Shown: positions 1 through 11,044, counted from the first letter of the stretch. The stretch: 64,000 nt of DNA from Amia ocellicauda (GCF_036373705.1 NC_089851.1:56882497-56946496); one strand, 5' to 3'. The notes: generated from the sequence alone by a model not told the origin. Numbers and translations: made by a program.

Positions 1-1628
1 CTATCTGTCTATGACTCTCGATATCTTACTCTCTTGCTTGCTATCGCTCCCCCAATGGTCAGAAGTATAGTAGCATAACAGCAGATCACGGACCACTGTC
101 AATCAGATGCTTGCCTTGCCGTCCATCCATCCATCTATCTATTTATCTATCTATGACTCTCGATATCTAACTCTCTTGCTTGCTATCGCTCCCCCAATGG
201 TCAGTAGCATAGTAGCATAACAGCAGATCACGGACCACTGTCAATCAGATGCTTGCCTTGCCGTCCATCCATCCATCCATCTATCTATCTATCTATCTAT
301 GACTCTCGATATCTAACTCTCTTGCTTGCTATCACTCCCCCAATGGTCAGTAGCATAGTAGCATAACAGCAGATCACGGACCACTGTCAATCAGATGCTT
401 GCCTTGCCGTCCATCCATCCATCCATCTATCTATCTATCTGTCTATGACTCTCGATATCTAACTCTCTTGCTTGCTATCGCTCCCCCAATGGTCAGTAGT
501 ATAGTAGCATAACAGCAGATCACGGACCACTGTCAATCAGATGCTTGCCTTGCCGTCTATCCATCAATCCATCTATCTATCTATCTATCTATGACTCTCG
601 ATATCTAACTCTCTTGCTTGCTATCGCTCCCCCAATGGTCAGTAGCATAGTAGCATAACAGCAGATCACGGACCACTGTCAATCAGATGCTTGCCTTGCT
701 GTCCATCCATCCATCTATCTATCTATCTATCTATGACTCTTGATATCTAACACTCTTACTTGCTTTCGCTCACCCAATGGTCAGTAGCATAGTAGCATAA
801 CAGCAGATCACGGACCACTGTCAATCAGATGCTTGCCTTGCCGTCCATCCATCCATCTATCTATCTATCTATCTATGACTCTTGATATCTAACTCTCTTG
901 CTTGCTATCGCTCCCCCAATGGTCAGTAGCATAGTAGCATAACAGCAGATCACGGACCACTGTCAATCAGATGCTTGCCTTTCCGTCCATCCATCTATCT
1001 ATCTATCTATCAATGACTCTCGATATCTAACTCTCTTGCTTGCTATCGCTCCCCCAATGGTCAGTTGCATAGTAGCATAACAGCAGATCACGGACCACTG
1101 TCAATCAGATGCTTGTCTTGCCGTCCATCCATCCATCCATCTATCTATCTATGACTCTTGATATCTAACTCTCTTGCTTGCTATCGCTCCCCCAATGGTC
1201 AGTAGCATAGTAGCATAACAGCAGATCACGGAACACTGTCAATCAGATGCTTGCCTTGCCGTCCATCCATCCATCCATCTATCTATCTATGACTCTTGAT
1301 ATCTAACTCTCTTGCTTGCTATCGCTCCCCCAATGGTCAGTAGCATAGTAGCATAACAGCAGATCACGGACCACTGTCAATCAGATGCTTGCCTTGCCGT
1401 CCATCCATCCATCTATCTATCTATCTATCTATCTATGACTCTCGATATCTAACTCTCTTGCTTGCTATCGCTCCCCCAATGGTCAGTAGCATTGTAGCAT
1501 AACAGCAGATCACGGACCACTGTCAATCAGATGCTTGCCTTGCCGTCCATCCATCCATCTATCTATCTATCTATCTATGACTCTCGATATCTAACTCTCT
1601 TGCTTGCTATCGCTCCCCCAATGGTCAC
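1..1628. repeat. Tetranucleotide-containing minisatellite, about 142-bp unit
   Basis: About eleven tandem copies of a unit of roughly 140-145 bp. Each unit has a (CATC)n-(TATC)n stretch followed by a conserved segment containing ATGACTCTCGATATCTAACT, CCCCCAATGGTCAGTAGC and GCAGATCACGGACCACTGTC. Length differences between units come mostly from the tetranucleotide stretch. The last unit runs directly into the flank of the first tRNA-Asn. The block begins before the window. Confidence 0.93.
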
Positions 1629-1727
1629 GTATGTTGCATTCAACGACAAAGAAAATCGTGTGCTGGAAATGATTTTTGGCAACTGTGAAGGAACTGCACG
1701 ACTGCAGCAACCACAACACCTCTGTCT

Positions 1728-1801
1728 GTCTCTGTGGCGCAATCGGTCAGCGTGTTTGGCTGTTAACCAAAAGGATGGTGGTTCGAATCCACCCAGGGAC
1801 G
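1728..1801 (+). tRNA. tRNA-Asn(GTT), copy 1
   Basis: A 74-nt cloverleaf with anticodon loop CTGTTAA, paired acceptor arms GTCTCTG/CAGGGAC and T-loop GTTCGAATCC. It looks functional. Confidence 0.93.
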
Positions 1802-1965
1802 GCCCACTTTTCCCCCCGCCCCTTGTTATTGTTTCTACTTCTGGCGGACAGCTTGCCAGACTGTGGCTACAGTAACCTTAAGCTGCTTGCTGTGGACGGC
1901 CATCTTGCAAAAATGTATTGAGCGTTTAGAAACTTCCTTTCCATTGCCTAGGCCAACATAAACCA

Positions 1966-2039
1966 AGGCACTGCTGGGAGTCGAACCCAGGGTTTCCTGT
2001 TTACAAGACAGGCGCTTTGACCAACTAAGCCACGGTGCC
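1966..2039 (-). tRNA. tRNA-Thr(TGT), copy 1
   Basis: On the minus strand the anticodon stem-loop reads CCTGT-CTTGTAA-ACAGG, giving anticodon TGT. D and T arms are intact (T-loop GTTCGACTCC). One acceptor mismatch is visible. Confidence 0.9.
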
Positions 2040-2082
2040 AGGACTCTCCCATTCGCCAGTGCCTACACTCAGGCGTAAGGCA

Positions 2083-2212
2083 CAAAACAAAACAAAACAA
2101 AACAAAACAAAACAAAACAAAACAAAACAAAACAAAACAAAACAAAACAAAACAAAACAAAACAAAACAAAACAAAACAAAACAAAACAAAACAAAACAA
2201 AACAAAACAAAA
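2083..2212. repeat. (AAAAC)n tract, copy 1
   Basis: About 26 pentamers immediately upstream of tRNA-Thr(TGT). The tract ends abruptly in minisatellite instead of the usual flank. Confidence 0.97.
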
Positions 2213-3088
2213 CTCTTACTTGCTTTCGCTCACCCAATGGTCAGTAGCATAGTAGCATAACAGCAGATCACGGACCACTGTCAATCAGATGCTTGCCTTG
2301 CCGTCCATCCATCCATCTATCTATCTATCTATCTATGACTCTTGATATCTAACTCTCTTGCTTGCTATCGCTCCCCCAATGGTCAGTAGCATAGTAGCAT
2401 AACAGCAGATCACGGACCACTGTCAATCAGATGCTTGCCTTTCCGTCCATCCATCTATCTATCTATCTATCAATGACTCTCGATATCTAACTCTCTTGCT
2501 TGCTATCGCTCCCCCAATGGTCAGTTGCATAGTAGCATAACAGCAGATCACGGACCACTGTCAATCAGATGCTTGTCTTGCCGTCCATCCATCCATCCAT
2601 CTATCTATCTATGACTCTTGATATCTAACTCTCTTGCTTGCTATCGCTCCCCCAATGGTCAGTAGCATAGTAGCATAACAGCAGATCACGGAACACTGTC
2701 AATCAGATGCTTGCCTTGCCGTCCATCCATCCATCCATCTATCTATCTATGACTCTTGATATCTAACTCTCTTGCTTGCTATCGCTCCCCCAATGGTCAG
2801 TAGCATAGTAGCATAACAGCAGATCACGGACCACTGTCAATCAGATGCTTGCCTTGCCGTCCATCCATCCATCTATCTATCTATCTATCTATCTATGACT
2901 CTCGATATCTAACTCTCTTGCTTGCTATCGCTCCCCCAATGGTCAGTAGCATTGTAGCATGACAGCAGATCACGGACCACTGTCAATCAGATGCTTGCCT
3001 TGCCGTCCATCCATCCATCTATCTATCTATCTATCTATGACTCTCGATATCTAACTCTCTTGCTTGCTATCGCTCCCCCAATGGTCAC
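2213..3088. repeat. Minisatellite block 2
   Basis: Continuation of the roughly 142-bp minisatellite, about six units, belonging to the second copy of the 1,460-bp duplication. Confidence 0.92.
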
Positions 3089-3187
3089 GTATGTTGCATT
3101 CAACGACAAAGAAAATCGTGTGCTGGAAATGATTTTTGGCAACTGTGAAGGAACTGCACGACTGCAGCAACCACAACACCTCTGTCT

Positions 3188-3261
3188 GTCTCTGTGGCGC
3201 AATCGGTCAGCGTGTTTGGCTGTTAACCAAAAGGATGGTGGTTCGAATCCACCCAGGGACG
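3188..3261 (+). tRNA. tRNA-Asn(GTT), copy 2
   Basis: Same sequence as the copy 1,460 bp upstream; anticodon GTT, intact cloverleaf. Confidence 0.93.
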
Positions 3262-3425
3262 GCCCACTTTTCCCCCCGCCCCTTGTTATTGTTTCTACTT
3301 CTGGCGGACAGCTTGCCAGACTGTGGCTACAGTAACCTTAAGCTGCTTGCTGTGGACGGCCATCTTGCAAAAATGTATTGAGCGTTTAGAAACTTCCTTT
3401 CCATTGCCTAGGCCAACATAAACCA

Positions 3426-3499
3426 AGGCACTGCTGGGAGTCGAACCCAGGGTTTCCTGTTTACAAGACAGGCGCTTTGACCAACTAAGCCACGGTGCC
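3426..3499 (-). tRNA. tRNA-Thr(TGT), copy 2
   Basis: Same sequence as copy 1; anticodon loop CTTGTAA. Confidence 0.9.
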
Positions 3500-3542
3500 A
3501 GGACTCTCCCATTCGCCAGTGCCTACACTCAGGCGTAAGGCA

Positions 3543-3652
3543 CAAAACAAAACAAAACAAAACAAAACAAAACAAAACAAAACAAAACAAAACAAAACAA
3601 AACAAAACAAAACAAAACAAAACAAAACAAAACAAAACAAAACAAAACAAAA
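3543..3652. repeat. (AAAAC)n tract, copy 2
   Basis: About 22 pentamers between tRNA-Thr(TGT) and the flank leading to tRNA-Thr(AGT). Confidence 0.97.
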
Positions 3653-3938
3653 TCTGGATGCAGACTGCAACAAAGGAAGCACACAGAGGTGAAAACGTAA
3701 GGTTGACGGGAGCAACAAGCTCCCTGTTGCGACTGTCCAGGGGCGGCAATGGGAATTGGACGTTGGCCGTAGCGCGTGTCCTTTGGTTTCTGGTTCTTCT
3801 TTACAAACCGGCGTCTGTCCAGTTGGCTTTCCGGTTCATTACGTCCTCTGATGGCTTTACGATAAGCCTATCTTGCTAAAACTGATGGTTGACAAAGCGG
3901 AAGCACAAGCTTCGCAAGGAGCACAGAAAGCCCGCCTA

Positions 3939-4012
3939 AGGCACCGCTGGGATTTGAACCCAGGACCTCCTGTTTACTAGACAGGCGCTTTAACCAACTA
4001 AGCCACGGCGCC
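3939..4012 (-). tRNA. tRNA-Thr(AGT), copy 1
   Basis: The minus strand begins GGCGCCGTGGCTTAGTTGG. The anticodon loop CTAGTAA gives AGT, and the acceptor ends GCGGTGCC plus T. A canonical vertebrate-type tRNA-Thr. Confidence 0.95.
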
Positions 4013-4035
4013 AAATCTGCCGCTGCTGCTGCTGA

Positions 4036-5305
4036 TAGTAGAATAACAGCAGATCACGGACCGCTGTCAATCAGGTTCTTGCCTTGCCGTCCATCCATCC
4101 ATCCATCTATCTATGACTCTCAATATCTAACTCTCTTACTTGCTATCGCTCCCCCAATGGTCAGTAGCATAGTAGCATAACAGCAGATCACGGACCACTG
4201 TCAATCAGGTGCTTGCCTTGCCGTCCATCCATCCATCTGTCTATCTATCTATCAATGACTCTTGATATCTAACTCTCTTGCTTGCTATCGCTCCCCCAAT
4301 GGTCAGTAGCATAGTAGCATAACAGCAGATCACGGACCACTGTCAATCAGATGCTTGCCTTGCTGTCCATCCATCCATCCATCTATCTATTTATCTATCA
4401 ATGACTCTCGATATCTAACTCTCTTGCTTGCTATCGCTCCCCCAATGGTCAGTAGCATAGTAGCATGACAGCAGATCACGGACCACTGTCAATCAGATGC
4501 TTGCCTTGCCGTCCATCCATCCATCTATCTATCTATCTATCTATGACTCTTGATATCTAACTCTCTTACTTGCTTTCGCTCACCCAATGGTCAGTAGCAT
4601 AGTAGCATAACAGCAGATCACGGACCACTGTCAATCAGATGCTTGCCTTGCCGTCCATCCATCCATCTGTCTATCTATCTATCTATGACTCTTGATATCT
4701 AACTCTCTTGCTTGCTATCGCTCCCCCAATGGTCAGTAGCATAGTAGCATAACAGCAGATCACGGACCACTGTCAATCAGATGCTTGCCTTTCCGTCCAT
4801 CCATCCATCCATCTATCTATCTATCTATCTATCAATGACTCTCGATATCTAACTCTCTTGCTTGCTATCGCTCCCCCAATGGTCAGTAGCATAGTAGCAT
4901 AACAGCAGATCACGGACCGCTGTCAATCAGGTGCTTGCCTTGCCGTCCATCCATCCATCTATCTATCTATCTATCTATGACTCTTGACATCTAACTCTCT
5001 TGCTTGCTATCGCTCCCCCAATGGTCAGTAGCAAAGTAGCATAACAGCAGATCACGGACCACTGTCAATCAGATGCTTGCCTTGCCGTCCATCCATCCAT
5101 CTATCTATCAATCTATCTATGACTCTTGATATCTAACTCTCTTACTTGCTTTCGCTCACCCAATGGTCAGTAGCATAGTAGCATAACAGCAGATCACGGA
5201 CCACTGTCAATCAGATGCTTGCCTTGCCGTCCATCCATCCATCTATCTATCTATCTATCTATGACTCTCGATATCTAACTCTCTTGCTTGCTATCGCTCC
5301 CCCAA
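4036..5305. repeat. Minisatellite block 3
   Basis: About nine units of the same roughly 142-bp minisatellite between tRNA-Thr(AGT) and the next tRNA-Asn. Confidence 0.92.
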
Positions 5306-5411
5306 TGGTCACGTATGTTGCATTCAACGACAAAGAAAATCGTGTGCTGGAAATGATTTTTGGCAACTGTGAAGGAACTGCACGACTGCAGCAACCACAA
5401 CACCTCTGTCT

Positions 5412-5485
5412 GTATCTGTGGCGCAATCGGTCAGCGCGTTTGGCTGTTAACCAAAAGGATGGTGGTTTGAATCCACCCAGGGACG
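5412..5485 (+). tRNA. tRNA-Asn(GTT)-like, copy 3 (degenerate)
   Basis: Anticodon GTT is kept, but the T-loop reads GTTTGAA instead of GTTCGAA, which damages the internal promoter B box. The acceptor starts GTATCTG. Probably a weak gene or a pseudogene. Confidence 0.75.
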
Positions 5486-5649
5486 GACCACTTTTCCCCC
5501 CGCCCCTTGTTATTGTTTCTACTTCTGGCGGACAGCTTGCCAGACTGTGGCTACAGTAACCTTAAGCTGCTTGCTGTGGACGGCCATCTTGCAAAAATGT
5601 ATTGAGCGTTTAGAAACTTCCTTTCCATTGCCTAGGCCAACATAAACCA

Positions 5650-5723
5650 AGGCACTGCTGGGAGTCGAACCCAGGGTTTCCTGTTTACAAGACAGGCGCT
5701 TTGACCAACTAAGCCACGGTGCC
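5650..5723 (-). tRNA. tRNA-Thr(TGT), copy 3
   Basis: Same sequence as copies 1 and 2; anticodon TGT. Confidence 0.9.
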
Positions 5724-5765
5724 AGGACTCTCCCATTCCCCAGTGCCTACACTCAGGCGTAAGGC

Positions 5766-5768
<3 letters not shown>

Positions 5769-5796
<28 letters not shown>

Positions 5797-5877
5797 CAAA
5801 ACAAAACAAAACAAAACAAAACAAAACAAAACAAAACAAAACAAAACAAAACAAAACAAAACAAAACAAAACAAAAT
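5769..5877. repeat. (AAAAC)n tract, copy 3
   Basis: About 21 pentamers; the cassette position is conserved. Confidence 0.97.
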
Positions 5878-6162
5878 CTGGATGCAGACTGCAACAAAGG
5901 AAGCACACAGAGGTGAAAACGTAAGGTTGACGGGAGCAACAAGCTCCCTATTGCGACTGTCCAGGGGCGGCAATGGGAATTGGACGTTGGCCGTAGCGCG
6001 TGTCCTTTGGGTTCTGGTTCTTCTTTACAAACCGGCGTCTGTCCAGTTGGCTTTCCGGTTCATTACGTCCTCTGATGGCTTTACGATAAGCCTATCTTGC
6101 TAAAACTGATGGTCGACAAAGCGGAAGCACAAGCTTCGCAAGGAGCACAGAAAGCCCGCCTA

Positions 6163-6236
6163 AGGCACCGCTGGGATTTGAACCCAGGACCTCCTGTTTA
6201 CTAGACAGGCGCTTTAACCAACTAAGCCACGGCGCC
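6163..6236 (-). tRNA. tRNA-Thr(AGT), copy 2
   Basis: Same as the copy at 3,939-4,012; intact. Confidence 0.95.
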
Positions 6237-6249
6237 AAATCTGCCGCTG

Positions 6250-7262
6250 CTGCTGCTGATAGTAGAATAACAGCAGATCACGGACCGCTGTCAATCAGGT
6301 TCTTGCCTTGCCGTCCATCCATCCATCCATCTATCTATGACTCTCAATATCTAACTCTCTTACTTGCTATCGCTCCCCCAATGGTCAGTAGCATAGTAGC
6401 ATAACAGCAGATCACGGACCACTGTCAATCAGATGCTTGCCTTTCCGTCCATCCATCCATCCATCTATCTATCTATCTATCTATCAATGACTCTCGATAT
6501 CTAACTCTCTTGCTTGCTATCGCTCCCCCAATGGTCAGTAGCATAGTAGCATAACAGCAGATCACGGACCACTGTCAATCAGGTGCTTGCCTTGCCGTCC
6601 ATCCATCCATCTATCTATCTATCTATCTATCTATCTATGACTCTTGACATCTAACTCTCTTGCTTGCTATCGCTCCCCCAATGGTCAGTAGCAAAGTAGC
6701 ATAACAGCAGATCACGGACCACTGTCAATCAGATGCTTGCCTTGCCGTCCATCCATCCACCCATCCATCTATCTATCTATGACTCTTGATATCTAACTCT
6801 CTTGCTTGCTATCGCTCCCCCAATGGTCAGTAGCATAGTAGCATAACAGCAGATCACGGACCACTGTCAATCAGATGCTTGCCTTGCCGTCCATCCATCC
6901 ATCTATCTATCTATCTATCTATCTATCTATGACTCTTGATATCTAACTCTCTTGCTTGCTATCGCTCCCCCAATGGTCAGTAGCATTGTAGCATAACAGC
7001 AGATCACGGACCACTGTCAATCAGATGCTTGCCTTGCCGTCCATCCATCCATCTATCTATCAATCTATCTATGACTCTTGATATCTAACTCTCTTACTTG
7101 CTTTCGCTCACCCAATGGTCAGTAGCATAGTAGCATAACAGCAGATCACGGACCACTGTCAATCAGATGCTTGCCTTGCCGTCCATCCATCCATCTATCT
7201 ATCTATCTATCTATGACTCTCGATATCTAACTCTCTTGCTTGCTATCGCTCCCCCAATGGTC
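6250..7262. repeat. Minisatellite block 4
   Basis: About seven units of the same minisatellite. The following cassette lies 1,952 bp after the previous one. Confidence 0.92.
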
Positions 7263-7363
7263 ACGTATGTTGCATTCAACGACAAAGAAAATCGTGTGCT
7301 GGAAATGATTTTTGGCAACTGTGAAGGAACTGCACGACTGCAGCAACCACAACACCTCTGTCT

Positions 7364-7437
7364 GTCTCTGTGGCGCAATCGGTCAGCGCGTTTGGCCCTT
7401 AACCAAAAGGATGGTGGTTTGAATCCACCCAGGGACG
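7364..7437 (+). pseudogene. tRNA-Asn-like with CTT anticodon
   Basis: The body matches the neighbouring tRNA-Asn genes, but the anticodon loop reads CCCTTAA instead of CTGTTAA. T33 has become C and the triplet at positions 34-36 is CTT, nominally lysine. The T-loop also has the GTTTGAA change. Loss of U33 and of the B-box C argue for a pseudogene. Confidence 0.8.
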
Positions 7438-7601
7438 GCCCACTTTTCCCCCCGCCCCTTGTTATTGTTTCTACTTCTGGCGGACAGCTTGCCAGACTGT
7501 GGCTACAGTAACCTTAAGCTGCTTGCTGTGGACGGCCATCTTGCAAAAATGTATTGAGCGTTTAGAAACTTCCTTTCCATTGCCTAGGCCAACATAAACC
7601 A

Positions 7602-7675
7602 AGGCACTGCTGGGAGTCGAACCCAGGGTTTCCTGTTTACAAGACAGGCGCTTTGACCAACTAAGCCACGGTGCC
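7602..7675 (-). tRNA. tRNA-Thr(TGT), copy 4
   Basis: Same sequence as copies 1 to 3. Confidence 0.9.
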
Positions 7676-7717
7676 AGGACTCTCCCATTCCCCAGTGCCT
7701 ACACTCAGGCGTAAGGC

Positions 7718-7720
<3 letters not shown>

Positions 7721-7748
<28 letters not shown>

Positions 7749-7828
7749 CAAAACAAAACAAAACAAAACAAAACAAAACAAAACAAAACAAAACAAAACA
7801 AAACAAAACAAAACAAAACAAAACAAAA
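7721..7828. repeat. (AAAAC)n tract, copy 4
   Basis: About 21 pentamers in the conserved cassette position. Confidence 0.97.
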
Positions 7829-8114
7829 TCTGGATGCAGACTGCAACAAAGGAAGCACACAGAGGTGAAAACGTAAGGTTGACGGGAGCAACAAGCTCCC
7901 TGTTGCGACTGTCCAGGGGCGGCAATGGGAATTGGACGTTGGCCGTAGCGCGTGTCCTTTGGGTTCTGGTTCTTCTTTACAAACCGGCGTCTGTCCAGTT
8001 GGCTTTCCGGTTCATTACGTCCTCTGATGGCTTTACGATAAGCCTATCTTGCTAAAACTGATGGTCGACAAAGCGGAAGCACAAGCTTCGCAAGGAGCAC
8101 ACAAAGCCCGCCTA

Positions 8115-8188
8115 AGGCACCGCTGGGATTTGAACCCAGGACCTCCTGTTTACTAGACAGGCGCTTTAACCAACTAAGCCACGGCGCC
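8115..8188 (-). tRNA. tRNA-Thr(AGT), copy 3
   Basis: Intact; anticodon loop CTAGTAA. Confidence 0.95.
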
Positions 8189-8211
8189 AAATCTGCCGCT
8201 GCTGCTGCTGA

Positions 8212-8776
8212 TAGTAGAATAACAGCAGATCACGGACCGCTGTCAATCAGGTTCTTGCCTTGCCGTCCATCCATCCATCCATCTATCTATGACTCTCAAT
8301 ATCTAACTCTCTTGCTTGCTATCGCTCCCCCAATGGTCAGTAGCATAGTAGCATAACAGCAGATCACGGACCACTGTCAATCAGGTGCTTGCCTTGCCGT
8401 CCATCCATCCATCTGTCTATCTATCTATCTATGACTCTTGACATCTAACTCTCTTGCTTGCTATCGCTCCCCCAATGGTCAGAAGCAAAGTAGCATAACA
8501 GCAGATCAAGGACCACTGTCAATCAGATGCTTGCCTTGCCGTCCATCCATCCATCTATCTATCTATCTATCTATGACTCTTGATATCTAACTCTCTTGCT
8601 TGCTATCGCTCCCCCAATGGTCAGTAGCATTGTAGCATAACAGCAGATCACGGACCAATGTCAATCAGATGCTTGCCTTGCCGTCCATCCATCCATCCAT
8701 CTATCTATCTATCTAGCTAGCTATCTATCTATGACTCTCGATATCTAACTCTCTTGCTTGCTATCGCTTCCCCAAT
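8212..8776. repeat. Minisatellite block 5
   Basis: About four units of the same minisatellite. The last has a CTAGCTAGCTATC interruption. Confidence 0.9.
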
Positions 8777-8873
8777 GGACACGTATGTTGCATTCAACGA
8801 CAAAGAAAATCGTGTGCTGGAAATGATTTCTGGCAACTGTGAAGGAACTGCACGACTGCAGCAACCACGACAT

Positions 8874-8947
8874 CTCTCTGTGGCGCAATCGGTCAGTGCA
8901 TTTGGCTGTTAACAGAAAGGATGATGGTTCGTATCCACCCAGCGACG
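8874..8947 (+). pseudogene. tRNA-Asn-like, copy 5 (degraded)
   Basis: Anticodon GTT is retained, but G1 is changed to C, the T-loop reads GTTCGTATCC and the 3' acceptor strand is CAGCGACG. The whole cassette here is more diverged than the other four. Confidence 0.7.
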
Positions 8948-9111
8948 GCCCACTTTTCCCCCCGCTCCTTGTTATTGTTTCTACTTCTGGCGGTCAGCTT
9001 GCCAGACTGCGGCTACAGTAATCTTAAGCTGCTTGCTGCGGACGGCCATCTTGCAAAAATGTATTGAGCGTTTAGAAACTTCCTTTCCATTGCCTAGGCC
9101 AACATAAACCA

Positions 9112-9185
9112 GGGCATTGCTGGGAGACGAACCCAGGGTTTCTTGTTTACAAGACAGGCACTTTGACCAACTAAGCCACGGTGCC
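9112..9185 (-). pseudogene. tRNA-Thr(TGT)-like, copy 5 (degraded)
   Basis: Anticodon TGT is kept, but there are changes in the T-loop (GTTCGTCTCC) and in the stems compared with the other copies. Confidence 0.65.
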
Positions 9186-9227
9186 AGGACTCTCCCATTC
9201 CCCAGTACCTACACTGAGGCGTAAGGA

Positions 9228-9288
9228 ACAAAACAAAACAAAACAAAACAAAACAAAACAAAACAAAACAAAACAAAACAAAACAAAA
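9228..9288. repeat. (AAAAC)n tract, copy 5 (short)
   Basis: About 12 pentamers, half the length of the other tracts. Confidence 0.95.
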
Positions 9289-9585
9289 TCTGGATGCAGG
9301 CTGCAACAAAGGAAGCACATAGAGGTGAAAACGTAAGGTTGACGGGAGCAACAAGCTCCCTGTTGCGACTGTCCAGGGGCGGCAATGGGAATTGAACGTT
9401 GGCCGTTAGGTGCGGGTAGCGCGTGTCCTTTGGGTTCTGGTTCTTCTTTACAAACCGGCGTCTGTCCAGTTGGCTTTCCGGTTCATTACGTCCTCTGATG
9501 GCTTTACGATAAGCCTATCTTGCTAAAACTAATGGTCGACAAAGCGGAAGCACAAGTTTCGCAAGGAGCATAGAAAGCCCGCCTA

Positions 9586-9659
9586 AGGCACCGCTGGGAT
9601 TTGAACCCAGGACCTCCTGTTTACTAGACAGGCGCTTTAACCAACTAAGCCACGGCACC
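9586..9659 (-). tRNA. tRNA-Thr(AGT), copy 4
   Basis: Anticodon AGT and arms intact. The acceptor begins GGTGCCG instead of GGCGCCG, which leaves a G-T wobble pair. Confidence 0.85.
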
Positions 9660-9781
9660 AAATCTGCCACTGCTGCTGCTGATGGTCTTTGAGACCCTTT
9701 TTTTGGCTCACGTGCTGAAAGGTCCAGGGAGGGCGCCATCCTTGACCCGTTTCAAACGGGGCAAAAAGGAGCACCCGCTGT

Positions 9782-9864
9782 TGTCAGAAGTGGTATTCGA
9801 ACCCACGCCTCCAGGGGAGACTGCGACCTGAACGCAGCGCCTTAGACTGCTCGGCCATCCTGAC
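9782..9864 (-). tRNA. tRNA-Leu(CAG), copy 1
   Basis: An 83-nt class II tRNA. The minus strand begins GTCAGGATGGCCGAGCAGTC with anticodon CAG in CGTTCAGGTCG. The T-arm reads GTTCGAATACCAC, and that stem has one change from the second copy. Confidence 0.88.
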
Positions 9865-10068
9865 TGCCTGGCGGGGTCCTAGCGCAGCAGGTCGCGGTCC
9901 AGGACTGCTTTCCGGAGCCTGAGCTGACCGAAGGACACTAACAAGGTGGAATAAAGCAGGCAGGGGTGGCAGCGATGCTGCCCTCGCCTTGCCCTGAGAC
10001 ATTCAGAATCGGAAAGGGGCGTGGCGAAAGATGTGGGGGCGGAGAAGGTGGGAGGCGGCAAGCCCGGC

Positions 10069-10139
10069 TCCTCGTTAGTATAGTGGTGAGTATCCCCGCC
10101 TGTCACGCGGAGACTGGGGTTCGATTCCCCGACGGGGAG
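10069..10139 (+). pseudogene. tRNA-Asp(GTC)-like, one base short
   Basis: Starts TCCTCGTTAGTATAGTGG with anticodon GTC in CTGTCAC. The 3' side of the anticodon stem reads GCGGA and the element is 71 nt, one G shorter than the intact copy at 10,973. Possibly non-functional. Confidence 0.7.
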
Positions 10140-10475
10140 GTTTCTTGTGTGGTTTTGCTGCCCCCGCCTAGGGTGGGAAGGCTGCACAAAGGACTTGGGA
10201 ACAGAATGAAAGAAAGAGGTGTGTGAACTGATGTCACCCCAGCAAGAGCAAGGAATTATACCAGGGTTCCGACGCGCCTCTGCGTGTTCGTATGGACATC
10301 TTTCTGTCCTTATATACAGATCTCTATATGTTGATCTATATTTTTTTAAGTCACAGACAGACAGACAGATAGACAGACAGATAGATAGAGAGATTGCAAA
10401 AGGGTCTGTGACGAAAGCACAGCTCAAGAAGGGGGGCCTGCAAGGCAGAGAGGGGTCGGCGCTGCTCTTCAGCAT

Positions 10476-10557
10476 CGTAGTGGGCAGGATTCGAACCTGC
10501 GTGGGGAGACCCCAATGGAGTTCTAGTCCATCGCCTTAACCACTCGGCCACGACTAC
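10476..10557 (-). tRNA. tRNA-Ser(AGA)
   Basis: An 82-nt class II tRNA. The minus strand begins GTAGTCGTGGCCGAGTGGTT, anticodon loop CTAGAAC, long variable arm GGGGTCTCCCC, T-arm GGTTCGAATCC. Confidence 0.92.
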
Positions 10558-10685
10558 CCCACCTCAGGTGCACAGGTGGCGCGGTTGGTCTTTGAGGCAC
10601 CTTTTTTTGGCTCACGTGCTGAAAGGACCAGGGTGGGCGTCATCCTTGACCCGTTTCAAACGGGGCAAAAAGGAGCACCCGCTGT

Positions 10686-10768
10686 TGTCAGCAGTGGGAT
10701 TCGAACCCACGCCTCCAGGGGAGACTGCGACCTGAACGCAGCGCCTTAGACCGCTCGGCCATCCTGAC
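10686..10768 (-). tRNA. tRNA-Leu(CAG), copy 2
   Basis: Intact 83-nt class II tRNA; canonical T-arm GTTCGAATCCCAC; anticodon CAG. Confidence 0.95.
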
Positions 10769-10972
10769 TGCCTGGCGGGGCCCTAGTGCAGCGGGTCGCG
10801 GTCCAGGACTGCTTTCCGGAGCCTGAGCTGACCGAAGGACACTAACAAGGTGGAATAAAGCAGGCAGGGGAGGCAGCGATGCTGCCCTCGCCTTGCCCTG
10901 AGACATTCAGAATCGGAAAGGGGCGTGGCGAAAGATGTGGGGGCGGAGAAGGTGGGAGGCGGCAAGCCCGGC

Positions 10973-11044
10973 TCCTCGTTAGTATTGTGGTGAGTATCCC
11001 CGCCTGTCACGCGGGAGACCGGGGTTCGATTCCCCGACGGGGAG
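10973..11044 (+). tRNA. tRNA-Asp(GTC), copy 2
   Basis: A 72-nt cloverleaf with anticodon loop CTGTCAC, stems CCCGC/GCGGG and T-arm GGTTCGATTCC. One D-loop A-to-T change compared with copy 1. Confidence 0.94.

Larger units (their letters stand above)
748..3651. repeat. Near-perfect tandem duplication, 1,460-bp period
   Basis: The stretch from about 748 to 2,212 is repeated from about 2,208 to 3,651 with a constant offset of 1,460 bp. It carries the minisatellite, tRNA-Asn, tRNA-Thr(TGT) and the (AAAAC)n tract. Private variants such as AGCATTGTAGC and GGAACACTGTC occur in both copies, and one A/G difference is seen near 2,961. The join at about 2,212 runs from the AAAAC tract straight into minisatellite, so the first copy lacks the tRNA-Thr(AGT) part. 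This points to recent unequal exchange or to an assembly duplication. Confidence 0.88.

Noticed and set aside
1531-1875. Repeated 114-aa open frames over minisatellite and tRNA-Asn (also at 2,991, 5,215 and 7,167)
   Set aside because: They translate tetranucleotide repeats and the tRNA itself; no protein-like conservation.
1948-2247. Frames of repeated CFVLF or NKTKQ in the AAAAC tracts
   Set aside because: Direct translations of a pentanucleotide repeat.
1-9300. CRISPR-like regular spacing of repeats
   Set aside because: Units are about 142 bp, contain tetranucleotide microsatellite and no unique spacers, and the genome is eukaryotic.
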